NCBI GenBank assembly: GCA_946999045.1
Contig: CAMQBR010000029.1
Span: forward strand, 1-21,982
DNA from: an uncultured Prevotella sp.
Lineage (GTDB): Bacteria; Bacteroidota; Bacteroidia; Bacteroidales; Bacteroidaceae
Length of the DNA: 21,982 bases
Direction of reading: 5' to 3'
A program made the translations under genes and the position numbers. The notes under the pieces were generated by a model. That model had not been told where the DNA came from. It saw only the letters and a program-made list of their open reading frames with translations, and did no database searches. Positions 1-5,905 of the stretch are shown here, one piece after another (the stretch's first letter is position 1; every line of letters starts with the position of its first letter).

Positions 1-60
1 CTTTTTATATAAAACAGGCTGCGCCTCAACAATTCAAACAAGTTTGATTGTATTTGGCTT

Positions 61-185
61 GCTCCGTTTTTGGTTCTATTTGCTTGTTCGTTCAGTAGTA
101 TAGCTCGCTATACCCCTTCACTCACAAACAAATCAACCTCAAAAATAGTCGCACAATCTGTCAAAGCTAATTTATAGAATCGCCC
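61..185 (-). repeat. Dispersed palindromic element, copy A
   Basis: Read on the minus strand (185 down to 61), this is a 35-nt head that starts GGGCGATTCTATAAATTAGC, followed by a 90-nt near-symmetric palindrome (150 to 61). The palindrome centres on a GA loop at 105-106 with flanking arms GTATAGC/GCTATAC. It aligns without gaps to copy B at 4714-4838, with about 16 mismatches in 125 positions by eye. The outermost arm end (61-66) is diverged and no longer pairs with 145-150, so copy A looks slightly decayed compared with B. The copies are in inverted orientation about 4.5 kb apart. There is no open frame inside. The function is unknown; it could be a structured RNA, a REP/MITE-like element or a transcription-end structure. 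Confidence 0.88.
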
Positions 186-297
186 TATAGTAAAAACAAG
201 CTTCTACCTATACTTGGCAATCTTATTTATATTGATATGCAACAATAAGATACGTGATAGCTACCCTATTCACAAATCAAAAGATACCAATTATTTG

Positions 298-305
298 CAA
301 AGATA
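298..305 (-). promoter_or_regulatory. Minus-strand -7 box TATCTTTG, pointing toward repeat copy A
   Basis: The complement of 298-305 is a perfect Bacteroidetes -7 box (TAnnTTTG, followed by C). About 19 bp upstream (325-328) the minus strand reads TGGT, which is a poor -33 match. A second, near-match box (TATCTTTT, complement of 279-286) lies 19 bp further along within an imperfect direct repeat. Transcription from here would run through copy A of the palindrome and leave the window. It may serve a gene to the left of position 1 or an RNA that carries the repeat. Confidence 0.4.
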
Positions 306-359
306 ACCAATTATTTTTACATCTACCACATAAGCTCCGTAATTTTAGTAAAATCTTTG

Positions 360-367
360 TAACTTTG
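360..367 (+). promoter_or_regulatory. -7 box TAACTTTG for the lipoprotein gene at 392
   Basis: TAACTTTGC matches the Bacteroidetes -7 consensus TAnnTTTG. It lies 24 bp before the ATG at 392, which implies a short leader of roughly 20 nt. No good TTTG is seen about 19 bp upstream (337-340 is CCGT), so only the -7 half is convincing. Confidence 0.5.
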
Positions 368-391
368 CAGTAAATAAAAAAACGAGTAAAA

Positions 392-793
392 ATGAAAAAA
401 CTATTTTTGTTAATCGCTGTTGCTTTTACAATTACTGCTTGCCAAGAAAGTTTAGAAGATCAGTGTGTACGCGAAGCCAAAGAGTACACTCAACGATGCT
501 GTCCTACACCTGTTATAAACAATACACGAACCGACAGCGTAACATTTGACAAAGATTCTCATACCTACCAATACTTCTGTACTTTCATTGGAGCATTAGA
601 TAATGAGCAAGCAATTAACCAACACAAACAAATATTGCGAAAATTTTTAATCAAAGAAATAAAAAACAATACCTCAATTAATAAATTAAAAGAGGCACAA
701 TTCAACTTCCGTTATATCATTCATTCTGCGAGAAATCCTCAAAAAGTATTGTATGAACAAGTAATACAAAACAAAGAATACCAAGGGGTATAA
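392..793 (+). CDS. Small predicted lipoprotein of unknown function
   Basis: This encodes a 133-residue protein with a classic lipoprotein signal: MKK, a hydrophobic stretch (residues 4-14), then lipobox ITAC with Cys17 as the predicted lipidated residue. The mature part is about 117 residues, hydrophilic and Lys/Asn/Gln-rich. It has four further cysteines (25, 36, 37 and 63) that could form disulfides in the periplasm. I do not recognise a domain. The ATG is supported by the -7 box 24 bp upstream and by the signal peptide starting right at the first Met. The gene stands alone and ends at a bidirectional hairpin shared with the convergent gene at 874-1698. The signal peptide is well supported, but the function is open. 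Confidence 0.75.
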   Translation: MKKLFLLIAVAFTITACQESLEDQCVREAKEYTQRCCPTPVINNTRTDSVTFDKDSHTYQYFCTFIGALDNEQAINQHKQILRKFLIKEIKNNTSINKLKEAQFNFRYIIHSARNPQKVLYEQVIQNKEYQGV

Positions 794-804
794 AAAGAGA
801 AAAT

Positions 805-862
805 AAAAATGTGAGATGTGAAAACGCTAATTTAAACGATTTTTTTTACATCTCACATTTTT
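805..862. terminator. Bidirectional terminator hairpin between convergent genes
   Basis: A perfect 15-bp inverted repeat (805-819 AAAAATGTGAGATGT and 848-862 ACATCTCACATTTTT) surrounds a 28-nt loop. Both outer ends run into T-rich sequence, so it can serve genes on either strand. It lies between the stop codons of the genes at 392-793 and 874-1698. A third copy of the core (TTTCACATCTCA, 865-876) can pair with 812-823 instead, so two mutually exclusive hairpins are possible. Confidence 0.75.
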
Positions 863-873
863 AGTTTCACATC

Positions 874-1698
874 TCAAATGCTCATTTTCAACTTTCCTTT
901 AAACGATATAAATATATTGATAACATAACTTGTTGTAGAATCTGGTATAGGAAGAGAAGCATTAAAAGCTACCCCCTTGGCAGTAAGTTTGCCAAAGAAA
1001 ATATCCGAAAGAATACACTGACTATAATAAGGTTGAGGAATATACGACTTAAATTCTTGTTTATGAAAATCTTTTGAAAAAAGACAAACATTACCATTAT
1101 ACACACTCACATGAACAATATTATCGTAATAAATATTACCTACCTCTACACCTTCATCATTATAGGTACTCTTTATAATTTTATAAGTAGTAGGGTTTAC
1201 TTGAACATATAAATGATAACGTTCTTTTTTATAAACAATTACAGTATCCCTTTTTATTATTTTTTTTTGATTAATTTGATTAAGTATAACTGGTGATTTG
1301 ATTTTAAACGAATAATTATCGTCTGGATCAGCACTCCTTACCAAGCGAACCACATCACCATACTGGTTTTTAAAAACGAACAAGTGAGCCGACTGCTTTA
1401 CAATAGCATACTTAGTTACAGAAGCTCCTCGCAAAACCAGTGAGTCGCCTATAATCTTAAACGCTACAGGAACGCTAGTAGAGTCAGGATAATAAATGGT
1501 ATCTCCTTTTACCTTAAAAGCCACACTCTCCTCATCATCAGGCACCCAAATACCTTGTAGCATTTTTTTAGCCTGCATATCTTCCTGCTCAACAATCTTA
1601 ACAGGAGCGTTCTGCCTATTTTTGCAACCGCTAAAAACTACCAGCAAAACTGTTGATAAAACTACCAAACGCATAGATATGTATAAAATTCTTTGCAT
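874..1698 (-). CDS. Predicted lipoprotein, DUF4738-like
   Basis: This is a 274-residue protein when started at the ATG at 1698. It has an N-terminal hydrophobic segment (residues about 8-22) and a lipobox ending in Cys25 (VFSGC), so it is probably a lipid-anchored periplasmic or outer-membrane protein. The middle is beta-rich, with short strands such as GDTIYY, GDSLVLRG and YGDVVRLVR, which recalls the Bacteroidales family DUF4738; that assignment is from memory and tentative. The frame is open to a TTG at 1725, but the signal peptide fits the ATGs at 1698 or 1674 better. An imperfect -7-like sequence (CTCTTTGT, complement of 1722-1729) lies just upstream. It follows rfbC on the same strand with 61 bp between them and could be cotranscribed with it. 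No catalytic motif is visible. Confidence 0.72.
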   Translation of the reverse strand: MQRILYISMRLVVLSTVLLVVFSGCKNRQNAPVKIVEQEDMQAKKMLQGIWVPDDEESVAFKVKGDTIYYPDSTSVPVAFKIIGDSLVLRGASVTKYAIVKQSAHLFVFKNQYGDVVRLVRSADPDDNYSFKIKSPVILNQINQKKIIKRDTVIVYKKERYHLYVQVNPTTYKIIKSTYNDEGVEVGNIYYDNIVHVSVYNGNVCLFSKDFHKQEFKSYIPQPYYSQCILSDIFFGKLTAKGVAFNASLPIPDSTTSYVINIFISFKGKLKMSI

Positions 1699-1759
1699 GA
1701 TTTCAGAGATTATTCTATATAACAAAGAGATACCTCATAAATAAAAAATAGGTTTACCT

Positions 1760-2308
1760 TTACTCAAATAATTCAGCATTCTTCAAAGCACAAGCCTTCA
1801 AATCTTTTTCACTACTTATAACCTTTGCAGGGTCTATAGGCCACTGTATATTTAACTCTTCATCATCCCAACGTATGCCAGCCTCATAAACAGGAGCGTA
1901 AACATTATCCACCTTATAAGTAAAAATAGCTTCATCGCTCAATACTAAGAAGCCATGAGCAAAGCCACGAGGTATAAAAAATTGTCGCTTGTTATCTTCA
2001 CTCAGCTCTACAGCAACATACTTTTTGAAGGTAGGTGACGATTTTCTCAAATCTACTGCTACATCCAATACCTTACCTTTAATTACTCTCACCAGCTTTG
2101 CCTGAGAGAACTCTCCTTTTTGGTAGTGCAATCCGCGCAATACACCATAACATGATTTTGACTCATTATCTTGAATAAAATCAACATGCCCTATCTTTTC
2201 ATCAAACTCTACTTGCTTCCAAGCCTCAAAAAAATAACCTCGAGCGTCATTAAACACTTTAGGCTCAATAACCCACACTCCTTTTATAGAGGTTTCTGTA
2301 TAATTCAT
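1760..2308 (-). CDS. rfbC: dTDP-4-dehydrorhamnose 3,5-epimerase
   Basis: RmlC/RfbC epimerises dTDP-4-keto-6-deoxyglucose at C3 and C5, the third step to dTDP-L-rhamnose for surface polysaccharides, in the cytosol. The 182-residue length is normal for this cupin enzyme. Family motifs visible are GVLRGLHYQ (His61, catalytic base), VDLRKSSPTF (86-94), FIPRGFAHGF (111-120), Tyr131 at the position of the catalytic Tyr, and a C-terminal SSEKDL with Asp169 at the position that completes the His-Asp dyad. The ATG is supported by a near-perfect promoter 30 bp upstream. The other rhamnose genes (rfbA, B and D) are not adjacent, so this is a solitary copy. It is divergent from the HU/SPOR gene and followed on the same strand by the lipoprotein gene ending at 874. 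Confidence 0.96.
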   Translation of the reverse strand: MNYTETSIKGVWVIEPKVFNDARGYFFEAWKQVEFDEKIGHVDFIQDNESKSCYGVLRGLHYQKGEFSQAKLVRVIKGKVLDVAVDLRKSSPTFKKYVAVELSEDNKRQFFIPRGFAHGFLVLSDEAIFTYKVDNVYAPVYEAGIRWDDEELNIQWPIDPAKVISSEKDLKACALKNAELFE

Positions 2309-2337
2309 ATTCTGTTGAAAATATATCTTACCGCAAG

Positions 2338-2368
2338 CAAAGATAACATTTTTTTATATACGAGCAAA
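2338..2368 (-). promoter_or_regulatory. Bacteroidetes-type promoter of rfbC
   Basis: On the minus strand there is TTTG (complement of 2365-2368), a 19-bp spacer, then TATCTTTG followed by C (complement of 2338-2345). This matches the Bacteroidetes sigma factor consensus at both elements and in spacing. The -7 box ends 29 bp before the rfbC ATG at 2308, giving a leader of roughly 25 nt. Confidence 0.85.
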
Positions 2369-2415
2369 ACAAATATAAGTTTAATTTTATAGTAACTTTT
2401 TTTTAGTTTAATTAG

Positions 2416-2446
2416 TTGTCTTATTCGTAAAAAAACTATACTTTTG
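2416..2446 (+). promoter_or_regulatory. Promoter of the HU/SPOR gene, with a nearly leaderless start
   Basis: TTG at 2416-2418, a 20-bp spacer, then TACTTTTG at 2439-2446 (TAnnTTTG with C following). The ATG at 2452 is only 5 nt beyond the -7 box, so the transcript should start at or within a few bases of the initiation codon. Together with the rfbC promoter it forms a compact divergent regulatory region (2309-2451). Confidence 0.7.
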
Positions 2447-2451
2447 CAAAC

Positions 2452-3549
2452 ATGATTGAATTAGAGAGACATATTGAAATTCTTCTTTTGGACAATGATT
2501 GCGTAATTGTCCCTAATTTTGGTGGGTTTATGGCTCATCATGTAGAAGCACACTATGAAGAAAATCAAGCTATGTACTATCCTCCCCTACGGACGATAGG
2601 TTTCAATCCACAGCTTACCATTAACGATTCTCTGTTAGTGCAATCGTACGTTGATGTGTACGATATTAGTTACCCCGAAGCCTTGCGTCGCATTGAGAGT
2701 GAGATTACCGAGGTAAAACAACACTTAGCTAATGAAGGCTCGTACGAGATGAACGACATAGGTATCCTGTATTATCAACAAGATGGCAACTATACGTTCA
2801 ATCCTTGCGAAGCTGGCATCTTAACCCCATCTCTTTACGGACTAAATTCTTTAGAGATAAAACCTTTGTCCGCTACACTATCTACCTGCACTTTATCACA
2901 AAAGCAAGTTACCGAACAACATATAGAGAAAGAAGATAAGATAGCTAACAAAGCTGTACTGTCTGAACAAAAATGCAATAACACGGCTATAACAACATCA
3001 GAAGAGCTAAGAAAAAATAAAACCATTGAAATAAAGGTTAGCTATCTACGCAATTTAGCAGCTGCATGCCTAGCAATAGTAGCATTTCTCTTATTCCCTT
3101 CTACCCTAAAAGAAACCCAAAACAATGCAGCCATGTTTGGGCAAATTGATACAAACTTATTGTGCCGTATTATGCCTAAGGATGTAACAACAAAGGCAAT
3201 GCAGGTTACCAAAACTACAAAACCAGCCATAGCCAGCCATAAGGTTACAGAAAAGCCTGCACCAAAAGCTCTTACAAAAGAGCCTACTATCGAAAAAGAA
3301 GCAGAAAACACAGCTGAAACTTTTTATGCCATCGTATTAGCCAGCAGAGTTACTGTGCGCAATGCAACAGTATATGTAGACAAGCTTCAAAAGCAAGGTT
3401 TAACCAATGCACAGGTATATACTACCCATAAAAATACAAAAGTTATTTATGGTAACTATCCAACTGAGAAATCTGCCTATAAAGCTCTCAACAGTTTACA
3501 GCACAACAAGGTATTTGTAGAGGGTTGGGTTACCAAGATTACAAAATAA
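2452..3549 (+). CDS. HU-like (HU-CCDC81) and SPOR domain membrane protein
   Basis: This is a 365-residue protein in four parts. Residues 1 to about 135 resemble the tandem HU-like (HU-CCDC81) modules of Bacteroidetes, with VIVPNFGGFMAHH (18-30), FNPQL (51-55) and GILYYQQDGNYTFNP (104-118). Residues 140-195 form a polar linker. One membrane segment lies at about 199-216. A Lys/Pro/Thr-rich spacer is followed by a SPOR domain at about 291-363 (FYAIVLASRV, VYVDKLQKQG, VIYGNYPTEKSAYKALNSL). In known families SPOR domains bind glycan strands lacking stem peptides at the division septum, and HU folds bind DNA. The predicted topology has the HU part in the cytoplasm and SPOR in the periplasm. It could tie the nucleoid or a cytoplasmic partner to septal wall, but DNA binding is inferred, not shown. 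The start at 2452 is the first ATG after its promoter. Confidence 0.88.
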   Translation: MIELERHIEILLLDNDCVIVPNFGGFMAHHVEAHYEENQAMYYPPLRTIGFNPQLTINDSLLVQSYVDVYDISYPEALRRIESEITEVKQHLANEGSYEMNDIGILYYQQDGNYTFNPCEAGILTPSLYGLNSLEIKPLSATLSTCTLSQKQVTEQHIEKEDKIANKAVLSEQKCNNTAITTSEELRKNKTIEIKVSYLRNLAAACLAIVAFLLFPSTLKETQNNAAMFGQIDTNLLCRIMPKDVTTKAMQVTKTTKPAIASHKVTEKPAPKALTKEPTIEKEAENTAETFYAIVLASRVTVRNATVYVDKLQKQGLTNAQVYTTHKNTKVIYGNYPTEKSAYKALNSLQHNKVFVEGWVTKITK

Positions 3550-3612
3550 GACAGATAAGAACGAACTTATCCATACAAACAATTATTTATATTATCTCCA
3601 CAAATTATTGCT

Positions 3613-4143
3613 TTGAAAAGAATAAAATGCCCCAAGTGTAAAAAATACATTACATTCGACGAAACAAAATACGCTAACAGCCAATCGTTATTTTTTCAAT
3701 GTCCAAACTGTAACAAACGGTTCGGAATAAAGCTGGGCATATCTAAAATTAAAGATAAACAAAGCAATACCCCCACTAAAGAAGATGTAAAAAAAGAAGA
3801 CTTCGGAACTATCGTTGTAATAGAAAACATATTTCACTATAAGCAAATTATCCCCTTGCACTTAGGCAATAACATTATAGGACGCTATGCTTATGGAAAC
3901 GAAATCAACTGCCCTATTGAAACAACCGACCCCAGTATTGACACAACCCACTGTCGTATCAGAGTTTCTAAGAACAAACAAGGGCAACTAAAATATGAGT
4001 TAAGTGACGGCCCCAGCAATACTGGCACATTTGTTCATAACGAAATTTTAGGCAATCGTGAACGAAGAATTATCCAAGATGGTACCCTATTTACCATTGG
4101 TGCTACCAGCATTATTCTTCGTACAGGCAATCAAAAAAAATAA
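3613..4143 (+). CDS. Zinc-ribbon plus FHA domain protein (TTG start)
   Basis: This is a 176-residue cytosolic protein. Residues 6-33 carry a CxxC-x20-CxxC zinc ribbon (Cys6, 9, 30 and 33; CPKC and CPNC). Residues about 68-172 form an FHA domain, a phosphothreonine-binding fold, with its hallmark residues: Gly90-Arg91, His113 in the IDTTHCRI strand, Asn136-Thr-Gly-Thr139 and Asn143. Typical FHA proteins read Ser/Thr kinase signals; none is encoded nearby. The frame contains no ATG at all: after TTG at 3613 there is no internal Met codon, and the zinc-ribbon sequence begins right after it, so TTG is the best start. The gene lies 63 bp after the HU/SPOR gene with no promoter between them, so cotranscription is likely. 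The functional partner is unknown. Confidence 0.86.
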   Translation: MKRIKCPKCKKYITFDETKYANSQSLFFQCPNCNKRFGIKLGISKIKDKQSNTPTKEDVKKEDFGTIVVIENIFHYKQIIPLHLGNNIIGRYAYGNEINCPIETTDPSIDTTHCRIRVSKNKQGQLKYELSDGPSNTGTFVHNEILGNRERRIIQDGTLFTIGATSIILRTGNQKK

Positions 4144-4623
4144 CAAACAGCCTTTTATACAGCTCATATTTCCTATTAACCGTTCCATTCTCTGAAAATA
4201 TTGCAAAAAGCCTATATATATATATTAGTTTAATAATCAACATTTTATGATTATTACATTTTCTTTTTAGGCATTATTACACCCCTATTTGTGCCTTTAT
4301 AAGCCTTTCTATTCTACCCTCCTCCATGCTTTTGAGTCTCAATTTGCATAATATATCCAAACAAACTCATGCAAATTACCCCCCAATATCCATCATTTAT
4401 AGTGAAACAACATTTTACCTGTACAATAAACATAGCAAAGTACACCATGTGTATAGTATTTTTTTTCTATTTCAAAGAAAATAGAAAACCCTTTTTATTA
4501 TCATTTTTTAGGACAAAAAAAAAAGATTGAAATAATGTTGGAAAAAAAATAACTTGAGTAGTTATTGGTTTAGATAGCATAAAAAAAACAAAGTTGAGAA
4601 AAAAAACAGAAAGAGCTACATAG

Positions 4624-4680
4624 TTATACCCCACATAGGAGCTTTCCACCATGCAATTGCGCTATGCGCTCTGGGTATAA
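4624..4680 (+). other. Structured GC-richer island just upstream of repeat copy B
   Basis: An 8-bp closing stem TTATACCC/GGGTATAA (4624-4631, 4673-4680) is followed inward by a 5-bp stem GGAGC/GCTCT (4638-4642, 4668-4672, one wobble) across a 6-nt bulge. GCGC TAT GCGC (4659-4669) is an alternative inner hairpin. It stands out from very AT-rich surroundings and ends 33 nt before the conserved head of copy B. It could be part of a larger repeat unit or a small RNA; no promoter box was found directly upstream. Confidence 0.35.
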
Positions 4681-4713
4681 AGCCATACACCTGTAAGTAG
4701 CAAATAATTTTAT

Positions 4714-4838
4714 GGGCGGTTCTATAAATTAGCTTTGACAGATTGTGAGACTATTTTTGAGGTAAATTTTCTTGTGAGTGAAGGAATATAGTGAGCTATA
4801 CTACTGAACGAACAAGAGAATTGAACCAAAAATAGTCC
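4714..4838 (+). repeat. Dispersed palindromic element, copy B
   Basis: The same 125-nt unit as copy A, but on the plus strand: a 35-nt head (4714-4748) differing from A at two positions, then a 90-nt palindrome (4749-4838) centred on the GA loop at 4793-4794. Copy B is the better-paired copy. The outer arms GACTATTTTTG (4749-4759) and CAAAAATAGTC (4827-4837) are perfectly complementary, with one bulged A inside, and most of the inner arm pairs as well. Differences from A include a compensatory pair (4770/4817 T-A in B; G-C in A). There is no open frame inside, no transposase nearby and no obvious target-site duplication. Confidence 0.88.
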
Positions 4839-5046
4839 ACAAGATGACAAAACGTAAAAACACTGACATAAAAAAACTTTACAGTGGTAATTTATACCCC
4901 CCCCTCATATAAGGCCAATGCCATAAACTCATTAATACAGGTAATATTTTTGCTATTATTACTTTACCTATCAAGTTGAAAAACAAAAAAGGCAAGCAAC
5001 ATATTTAATTTAATTAAAGCATGCACGCTATACAAAATAAATTAGT

Positions 5047-5054
5047 TATCTTTG
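5047..5054 (+). promoter_or_regulatory. -7 box TATCTTTG for ftsE
   Basis: TATCTTTGC is a perfect Bacteroidetes -7 box. No TTTG is seen at the expected -33 position (about 5024-5027). It lies 47 bp before the ATG at 5102 and downstream of the in-frame ATG at 5021, which argues that translation begins at 5102. Confidence 0.6.
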
Positions 5055-5101
5055 CAATAATTAGCAGCGAGCAATTTACTCACTATCAAAACAGTACAAA
5101 C

Positions 5102-5869
5102 ATGAATCAACAAGAAGATACAAATAAAATATTAGTAAACTATCAGAAAGTTAATATATATCAAGCTGATACATTAGTTTTAAACGATGTTAGCTTTCAT
5201 GTTTCTGAAGGCGAATTTATCTATATAATAGGTAAAGTAGGCTCTGGTAAAAGCTCGTTGCTAAAAACCATGTATGGCGAACTAGACATTGATGCCGAAA
5301 CAGCTTCACAGGCAGAAGTGTTAGGCAGAGACATGATACATATTAAACGAAAAATGATACCTCGATTAAGGCGAGAAATGGGTATTATTTTTCAAGATTT
5401 CCAACTACTAAACGACAGAAGTATCTATAAAAACTTGAAATTTGTATTGCGTGCTACTGGCTGGAACAATAAGAAAGATATGAACCTGCGCATAAACGAA
5501 GTGCTAACTGCCGTAAATATGCTGGAGCAAAAAGAAAAAATGCCACACGAACTATCGGGTGGTGAGCAACAACGTATTGCTATAGCAAGGGCTCTGCTCA
5601 ACCATCCTAAAATAATTATAGCAGATGAGCCTACTGGTAATCTTGATTCAGAAACAGCTAACAGCATTATACAATTGCTCAAAAATATTACCCAAACAGG
5701 TACTGCTGTAGTGATGTCTACACACAATATACCGCTTCTCGACAAATTTCCTGGAATAGTTTACCAAGCACAAGAGGGATGTTTGAGGGAAATTACTAAC
5801 GCATATAACAAAACAGATATAGCACAAGATGCAGAAACAGAAGCCGATGAAGACAGAAAAGGGTTATAA
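5102..5869 (+). CDS. ftsE: FtsE-like cell-division ABC transporter ATPase
   Basis: This is a 255-residue ABC ATPase from the ATG at 5102. All nucleotide-binding motifs are present: Walker A GKVGSGKS (44-51), Q-loop Gln98 in IIFQDFQLL, signature LSGGEQQ (151-157), Walker B IIIADE (171-176) with D-loop GNLD, and switch His208. The overall pattern and the Q-loop region fit FtsE, which with FtsX couples ATP hydrolysis to peptidoglycan hydrolase activation at the septum. A LolD-type lipoprotein exporter ATPase is the main alternative. It is somewhat longer than usual (about 220-230) because of an acidic C-terminal tail (DIAQDAETEADED). No ftsX lies next to it; the next gene is lysC. The start is chosen because the promoter box lies between the upstream ATG (5021) and this one. 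Confidence 0.88.
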   Translation: MNQQEDTNKILVNYQKVNIYQADTLVLNDVSFHVSEGEFIYIIGKVGSGKSSLLKTMYGELDIDAETASQAEVLGRDMIHIKRKMIPRLRREMGIIFQDFQLLNDRSIYKNLKFVLRATGWNNKKDMNLRINEVLTAVNMLEQKEKMPHELSGGEQQRIAIARALLNHPKIIIADEPTGNLDSETANSIIQLLKNITQTGTAVVMSTHNIPLLDKFPGIVYQAQEGCLREITNAYNKTDIAQDAETEADEDRKGL

Positions 5870-5885
5870 TTATCTGCACCTTTAC

Positions 5886-5905
5886 TTTACATAAATACAT
5901 GTAAA
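5886..5905. other. Inverted repeat just upstream of lysC
   Basis: A perfect 7-bp inverted repeat TTTACAT/ATGTAAA with a 6-nt spacer (5893-5898) sits in the 47-bp gap between ftsE and lysC, 11 bp before the lysC ATG. It could be an operator-like site or a short leader hairpin. It is weakly stable and may be chance in AT-rich DNA. Confidence 0.3.

Larger units (their letters stand above)
1..391. other. Non-coding left edge, with repeat copy A and promoter-like sites
   Basis: I see no credible gene in this stretch. It contains the dispersed palindromic element (copy A, 61-185), a small hairpin at 34-47 (TTCAAAC, AA loop, GTTTGA), an 8-bp inverted repeat ATCTTATT/AATAAGAT (220-227 and 244-251), an imperfect direct repeat at 281-296 and 300-316, and -7-like boxes on both strands. 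Any gene to the left that is read from the minus-strand box would have a leader of about 300 nt that includes the palindrome. Confidence 0.6.
4144..5101. other. 958-bp AT-rich non-coding region with nested inverted repeats
   Basis: I see no credible gene on either strand. In order it holds: a 9-bp hairpin TAATAATCA/TGATTATTA (4231-4239, 4248-4256); a 9-bp inverted repeat AATTTGCAT/ATGCAAATT (4341-4349, 4369-4377); a 10-bp A/T-rich hairpin (4463-4472, 4479-4488); long A-runs; a relatively GC-rich structured island (4624-4680); repeat copy B (4714-4838); a short hairpin GTAATA/TATTAC (4941-4946, 4957-4962); and the -7 box for ftsE (5047-5054). An upstream in-frame ATG at 5021 precedes that promoter and is not used as the ftsE start. 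Confidence 0.65.

Noticed and set aside
61..185. Copy A considered as part of a tRNA or CRISPR-like array
   Set aside because: There is no cloverleaf, no CCA end and no short regularly spaced direct repeats; only one long palindrome per site.
3042..3311. Minus-strand open frame of 89 codons inside the HU/SPOR gene
   Set aside because: It is antisense to a well-supported coding region. Its hydrophobic look is the mirror of the membrane span and Lys-rich spacer.
4463..4488. 10-bp A/T hairpin considered as a terminator of the FHA gene
   Set aside because: It lies 320 bp downstream of the stop, has almost no G-C pairs and is not followed by a clean T-run.
4467..4652. Minus-strand open frame of 61 codons in the long non-coding region
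   Set aside because: It is Phe/Lys-rich because of the A/T tracts, has no domain or promoter, and overlaps hairpins and the structured island.
5021..5101. In-frame ATG at 5021 as the start of ftsE, adding 27 residues
   Set aside because: A perfect -7 box (5047-5054) lies inside this stretch, and the extra residues have no similarity to FtsE N termini. ATG 5102 gives a normal start.
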